Positions 59,428-64,000 of a stretch of 64,000 nucleotides of DNA are shown piece after piece. Source of the stretch: Lycocorax pyrrhopterus obiensis (taxonomy: Eukaryota; Chordata; Aves; Passeriformes; Paradisaeidae); the NCBI GenBank assembly GCA_014706295.1, contig JACSVZ010000002.1, positions 130,333,431 through 130,397,430 of the forward strand, in the 5' to 3' direction. Position 1 is the first letter of the stretch, and every line of letters starts with the position of its first letter. A program made the position numbers and the translations under genes. The notes under the pieces were generated by a model. It searched no databases. It was not told the DNA's origin and saw nothing but the letters and a program-made list of their open reading frames with translations.

Positions 59428-60990
59428 CTATGTAATAACTGCTTCATTCCAAGTCTTTGAGATGTCATATTCGTTTTTGCTGCTCTACCTGTTCAAAGAA
59501 AAATGGCTTTGTAAAATATCTTCTGCTAAAAAATAACTGTTGACAGTTGACTGAGCTATCAAACAACTGTCATTTACCTTTCCTGTTACAGCAAAAGTTA
59601 AACTTTGAGCATTTCTTGTATTTTTAGTTTTTATTTTTGCACTTCTATCTGTATTTTATCACTGCTAATGTTGAGAAGACTTTTTTAATGTGTTTAATGC
59701 GACAGCAAAAGTACAAATATTTATCAGTAATAATACTTACAGAAACTCTGTTTATAATTCCTATGGAGTAAAGCACTTAGCTAAAGAAAGAGCAATCTCT
59801 CATTTTAGCTATAGTATTCCTAATGTCACTCACTCTTTGTGACGTGCAAGCTTATTTTTGCTACCCTCTTTGCCCTTCTCACCATTCCTACTAAAAATTC
59901 CCCTCAAAACTTTGTCCAAATTTTCTGCCTTACATCATAAGGAGGAAAGAGTTTATTTCACGTGGTAGTTCTCAAATCACAGGTACCTGCCAGGAGCTTT
60001 CCTTGCAAAGTTCAGTGACACACTAGACCACACTACAGGATATGTTGAGATGCTGAAGCAGCTTTACCTACACCATGCATGGTCCAGTTTTGTTCCTTCA
60101 ATAACATGAGCTATATGACAGACAGTTAAATTTGCTGACTTGTTGTTAATGTGTCTCTGCAGATTCCCTCAGTAACTCCTGCCTTTTGCCATCTTAATAG
60201 CACAGGCATTTTGCCTCCTACTCAAAGGGGTTGCCCAAATATCCCTCTCTATGCCTAAAGAAAACAGCAAGTGCAAGGGCCATAAAGCTTCTGTGAAGCC
60301 CAGAAGACTTACGAAAGCAGGAGTGGTGCACCTCTGCACTGAGGGATGCTCAGAAGCCTGGTAGCCTTAGAGACAGCATGAAGATAGAGAAGTTCATTTG
60401 TGCATGTCAGAAAGTAATCAAATGGGGGAAATAAGACAGGAAATGAGATTGTCATCATTACTGAATCTCATTATTACTATTTTTTTCCAGCAAAGCAAAT
60501 CATAGAAACACCTGTTAATCTTCTTGATTTTGTCACCAGCATACTTTTTTTATGTTTCATAATGCCACTTCACTCTTAAGCCAACAGCAACCATAAGGCA
60601 GCACTAGACTCAAAAGTACCTGGGTTGTTGTGATGATGAAATTTCCAAAGAGGCGACAGCACAGTTACTAGTGATGGGTACATAATGTAAGTAGCCCACT
60701 TCTCGTTTTGGAGAGTGAGTGCAGCAGGAAAGCTGTCAGCTATGCCCTGTTACTAAAATTCTCTGCCACACTTATACTCTCCCCAGCTCAGTAGTGTTTA
60801 AAAATATGAACAGAACCGAATTATGCTTTAATTCAATTTTTATTTACCTTCACGTGGATCCCTTGCTCCCAAAGACAACCGAGAGACAATTGCATTTCAA
60901 AACATGAAGAACACAAACTTGGATTTTATACCACCTTTCTTTAAAAACTGTCAAATATTTATCACAAGATTAGAAAAACCAAAACAACAA

Positions 60991-61110
60991 AGTTGGTTGG
61001 TTGGGGGGGAGGGGGTGTTTGGTTGGTGTTTGTTTGTTTGTTTGTTTGTTTTTACATGTGTTGAATAAAATAAAGCATTTGGCTGTTGGTTAAAAAACCA
61101 ACCAAACAAA
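60991..61110. repeat. GGTT/G-run and (TTTG)n tract with inverted repeat
   Basis: GGTTGGTTGGGGGGGAGGGGG (about 60994-61015) is followed by GTTTGGTTGGTG, (TTTG)n at about 61028-61050, and a perfect 7-bp hairpin GTTGGTT-AAAA-AACCAAC at 61085-61102. The AACCAACCAAACAAA arm can also pair with the earlier TTTGGTTGG. The G-runs could form a quadruplex. Confidence 0.75.
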
Positions 61111-61139
61111 AGCTTTCCTGGATTACCGGGCTAGTCCTG

Positions 61140-62430
61140 ATTGAATGATCTTTGCAATCTCTTGTGAAGGGCTGGTCTCATCTTCCTCCAGACTGATGTC
61201 CCTCCCCACCAGGCTTTCACCCAGACATGAATGCTGGGCCACCAGCTGGTGGAAAAGAGGCTTTTGCCTCAGTCTCACAGCAAGGAACTTGGCCAGCCTC
61301 TCCAGCTTTATTCAACAGTGCAACACGGGGTATGTCTAAATCAGGAACCAAGGCACAATAAACGTCAAGGTCTGCACACAGGTGAGTTCATCTTGGCCTC
61401 CCTGTTGAGAACTATGACGGAGTTTTGAGGGGACTTGAGAGGAGAAGTAAAGGTGGCAGCTTTGCCCTTCGTGCACTGGCAAACACGTCTTAGGACCAGA
61501 GGGGAATATCACATTATCAGGCTGCAGCTACAACAGCCACCAAGTAGCTTCATTTGCTATTCTGACAGAGAACAACTGGTAACAGAATCAAAGAAATCCA
61601 TGCTAAATAAATATTCCCCACTCAGAAATGCACCCACGTTAAGAAAGGAGTCCCAGAGATGGCCTAGGTGTCCTCTTCCATGACACACCAGTTCAGGACT
61701 GGCACACAGGATGGTTTGACTGGGACTGGGCCATGGCACCAGGTGACACAGCACTGTGAGATCTGCTTCCCTCACCAGTGCAAACCTGAGCACCAGACAC
61801 CCTTCCCAGACCCTTGGTGTGGTTACCAGAGTGTGCAGAAACCCATGAGACAACCCTACTGCAGGCAGCCAGCTACACCTACACTGATTCATTCTATATC
61901 GTCTAGACCATCGCAGCAGGGGGAAGCGCCATCACCATCTGTCACTGAGATTTCAAACTATGCAAGAACAATCATCCAAAGACAAGCCAAGGGACAGTCA
62001 CTGGCTCAAACTCCTCCATCACAGCAGCTCTGTCATTCCACTCCCTCTTCCACCTCAGTCCAACCCGCTGAGTGGCAGGTAGTGCCAAGCAGCACCAGCT
62101 TTGACTGAACCAGATCATCATAGCTGGCTCTGTCCATCAGCCTTCTGTTGGTCCTCATCCTTTCGTCATCTCTTCTCTTGCTAAAGCTACCATAAAGCTC
62201 CACTGTGATCTCCTCCTGCTTAAAAGCAAACCAACCCACCAAGAAGACATGTCTGAAAGGAAACAGCCAAGCAAAACCATCAAAAGGACATTGGAGTCCC
62301 TGATGGCAGCTCTGGAAGAGGTGCACAGGTCCGTGAACGTGGCTGCCTCTGCCTCCTGGGGAAACCCCAAGAGCAGCCATGGTATAGGGCCAGAGATGGC
62401 AGTCCTGTGACAAACCCAGCAAGATAAATG
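61140..62430. other. GC-richer block with long open frames, possible decayed insertion
   Basis: About 1.3 kb that is visibly richer in G+C and in open frames than the surrounding intron: 61668-62108 on the plus strand (146 codons) and 62033-62422 on the minus strand (129 codons). A separate plus-strand ATG at 62249 reads MSERKQPSKTIKRTLESLMA followed by ALEEVHRSVNVAAS, with amphipathic-helix-like spacing. I recognise no family. It could be a degraded processed gene or transposon. Confidence 0.2.
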
Positions 62431-64000
62431 ATGTTTGCTTTCAGGGCTGCTGTTTCAGGTTACTCAGCTCTGTCAAGTCTCACATACTAAGCAGGAAATT
62501 CAAACAATTAGTTCTCACTTAGTGCTGCCCAGCAGCCTAACTATTCTTCCATGGTTCTCTGCCACTTGGTGACCAACCTACAGCTCATCTTTAATCAGAA
62601 GACAAGGGAGAGTCTGTGACAATTAAGCCACACTGCAAGCAGAGTGCATGGCTCCTAACAGGGCCTCACACAGCCAGGAAGCCCCCTGGGGCGCCCCAGC
62701 TGCTTCCTACCCAAAACAGACCTTACTCTCATCACTGATAGCTGTGGTAGTGATAAATATGAAGTCCAGGAATGGGAAGTGCAGAGATTATATCAGCTTC
62801 ACGTACTCTGTTTAGAGGAATTGAAGGAATTTCACCTGCTTACAATCATCTTTGCTATTATAACTAATCTCTGCTGAGGTCTCCTCAAGCTCACATCTCA
62901 TCAACATTTTTTAATAATCATGTTTTTCATGTTTCTAAGCATTACCAGAAGGCACCAGAACAAAATACCACATTGTCTGCCTCAGCTGATTTTCTGGCAT
63001 GTACAGGACAGTCTTCTAGGCACTTTGAAAGAAAAGCAGAAACGTTTCGAACCTGATTTTGCAGAGATTAAATATTAACAACCCAATTCTTACCACGCTT
63101 CTGTTTACGGAAACCTAAGAGCTTCATCTACTATTTAGGCCGTCTGTAGAAACTCAAAGTGCGCATAAGCAAAATAGAAAAAACAATCTAGGATAGTCAT
63201 TCTTGCTCAGACATAATTATGCTACTGCAGAGTCTCAGAAGATGACTCAAAGTTGTCTTGTGGGAATTAGAGGCTACTTCTGCAGAATATACCAGTGGAG
63301 TGCCACATGGGGATGGTTTACCACCCACAGAGAATATTTTGTACCATTGGAGCATTGTATTTCTCAGCAGACCACACTTTGGGTCTACTTTTAGAAAGAC
63401 TGTTGGACTGTGTTATACTTCTGTACTGTCTCCTCACTGTGTATTTATACTGGAAACTCTGCAGCTTCTGCTGCACTTTTTTATGCCAACAGTGAACCTG
63501 TGCTAGGCATTTTACAAACAATTTTGAAGAGCTCGTTCCCTGCCCAAAGAGAATGTTTTACAGCAGGGTTTGCCTGATCTTCCAGCAGCATACCAGGGTA
63601 ATCAGGCTGGTATCTCAGAGTCTCTTGTGGAGCCTTTCACTCATCCCTTTTCTTTAGTTGGAGGAAGCTCAACACAGATGAATCCATGGAACAGAAGGAA
63701 CAATTAAAACTTGATATATTGTTGAGTCAAGAAGATTTGCTGCGTACTTGCTCCATCCTTCCCTACAACCTATGCTCTACATGTAGAATTAGATGCTGGC
63801 TGAGGTAGGGAAAAGAGATAAGAGGGGGAAAGAAAGTTCAGGGGTTACCTACTACTTCCTCCCAATGTCTCCTAAGAAGAATACAGCACAGTCTTCCTAC
63901 TCATTCAATTGTATTCTTCAAAACTTTTCCTGAAATTAAGTCAAAAAAGTACTGAGGTGGGGAAAAGCCCTTTTCCATCAATGTGCTGGTTTCAAGAAAA

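Noticed and set aside
59720..59780. Possible upstream NIPAL2 exon with a GTAAGT-like donor
   Set aside because: The minus strand has a donor-like CT|GTAAGT, but the peptide before it does not resemble the expected ...YYLVGWQFLIYV block and the phase does not fit.

Overview
This is a 64 kb piece of vertebrate nuclear DNA, most likely from a bird. Genes are split by GT/AG introns, the background is AT-rich, one CpG island marks a promoter, and the recognisable interspersed repeats are CR1 LINE fragments plus LTRs of avian endogenous-retrovirus type. Introns are compact: POP1 spans about 22 kb. The species cannot be named from the sequence alone, and another sauropsid is not formally excluded.

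Three genes can be placed by splicing exons by eye and comparing the peptides with remembered human proteins. (1) RIDA (imine/enamine deaminase): only coding exon 1 is present, on the minus strand at 3216-3277; the rest of the gene lies beyond the left edge. (2) POP1 (scaffold protein of RNase P and RNase MRP): apparently complete on the plus strand, 15 coding exons from 3605 to 25322, whose phases join into one 1007-residue frame. (3) NIPAL2 (NIPA-family, magnesium-transporter-like membrane protein): the last six coding exons on the minus strand, 59391 down to 49053; the 5' part lies beyond the right edge.

Layout: 1-3215 is RIDA intron 1, ending in a 0.6 kb CR1 that stops only about 15 bp from the RIDA splice donor. 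3216-3725 is a divergent CpG-island promoter between RIDA and POP1 with ETS, ZNF143-like and NRF1 motifs. 3726-26350 is the rest of POP1, with a CR1 tail in intron 1, a solo-LTR candidate in intron 5, and a tRNA-like sequence and a second LTR candidate in intron 10. 26351-49052 is a 22.7 kb gap between the convergent POP1 and NIPAL2, holding a CR1 fragment, a third LTR candidate with an AAAG microsatellite, and a few unexplained open frames. 49053-64000 is NIPAL2 exons and introns, with a small CR1 fragment and a GC-richer block near 61.1-62.4 kb that could be a decayed insertion.

The order RIDA(-) / POP1(+) / NIPAL2(-) is the same as on human chromosome 8q22, so this is conserved synteny rather than a novel gene cluster. 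The three proteins do not form a pathway; RIDA and POP1 share a promoter region. I found no previously undescribed biological system. The most useful observations are the dual promoter, the CR1 next to the RIDA donor, an upstream reading frame overlapping the POP1 start, an RG-rich stretch in POP1, and the tRNA-like element.
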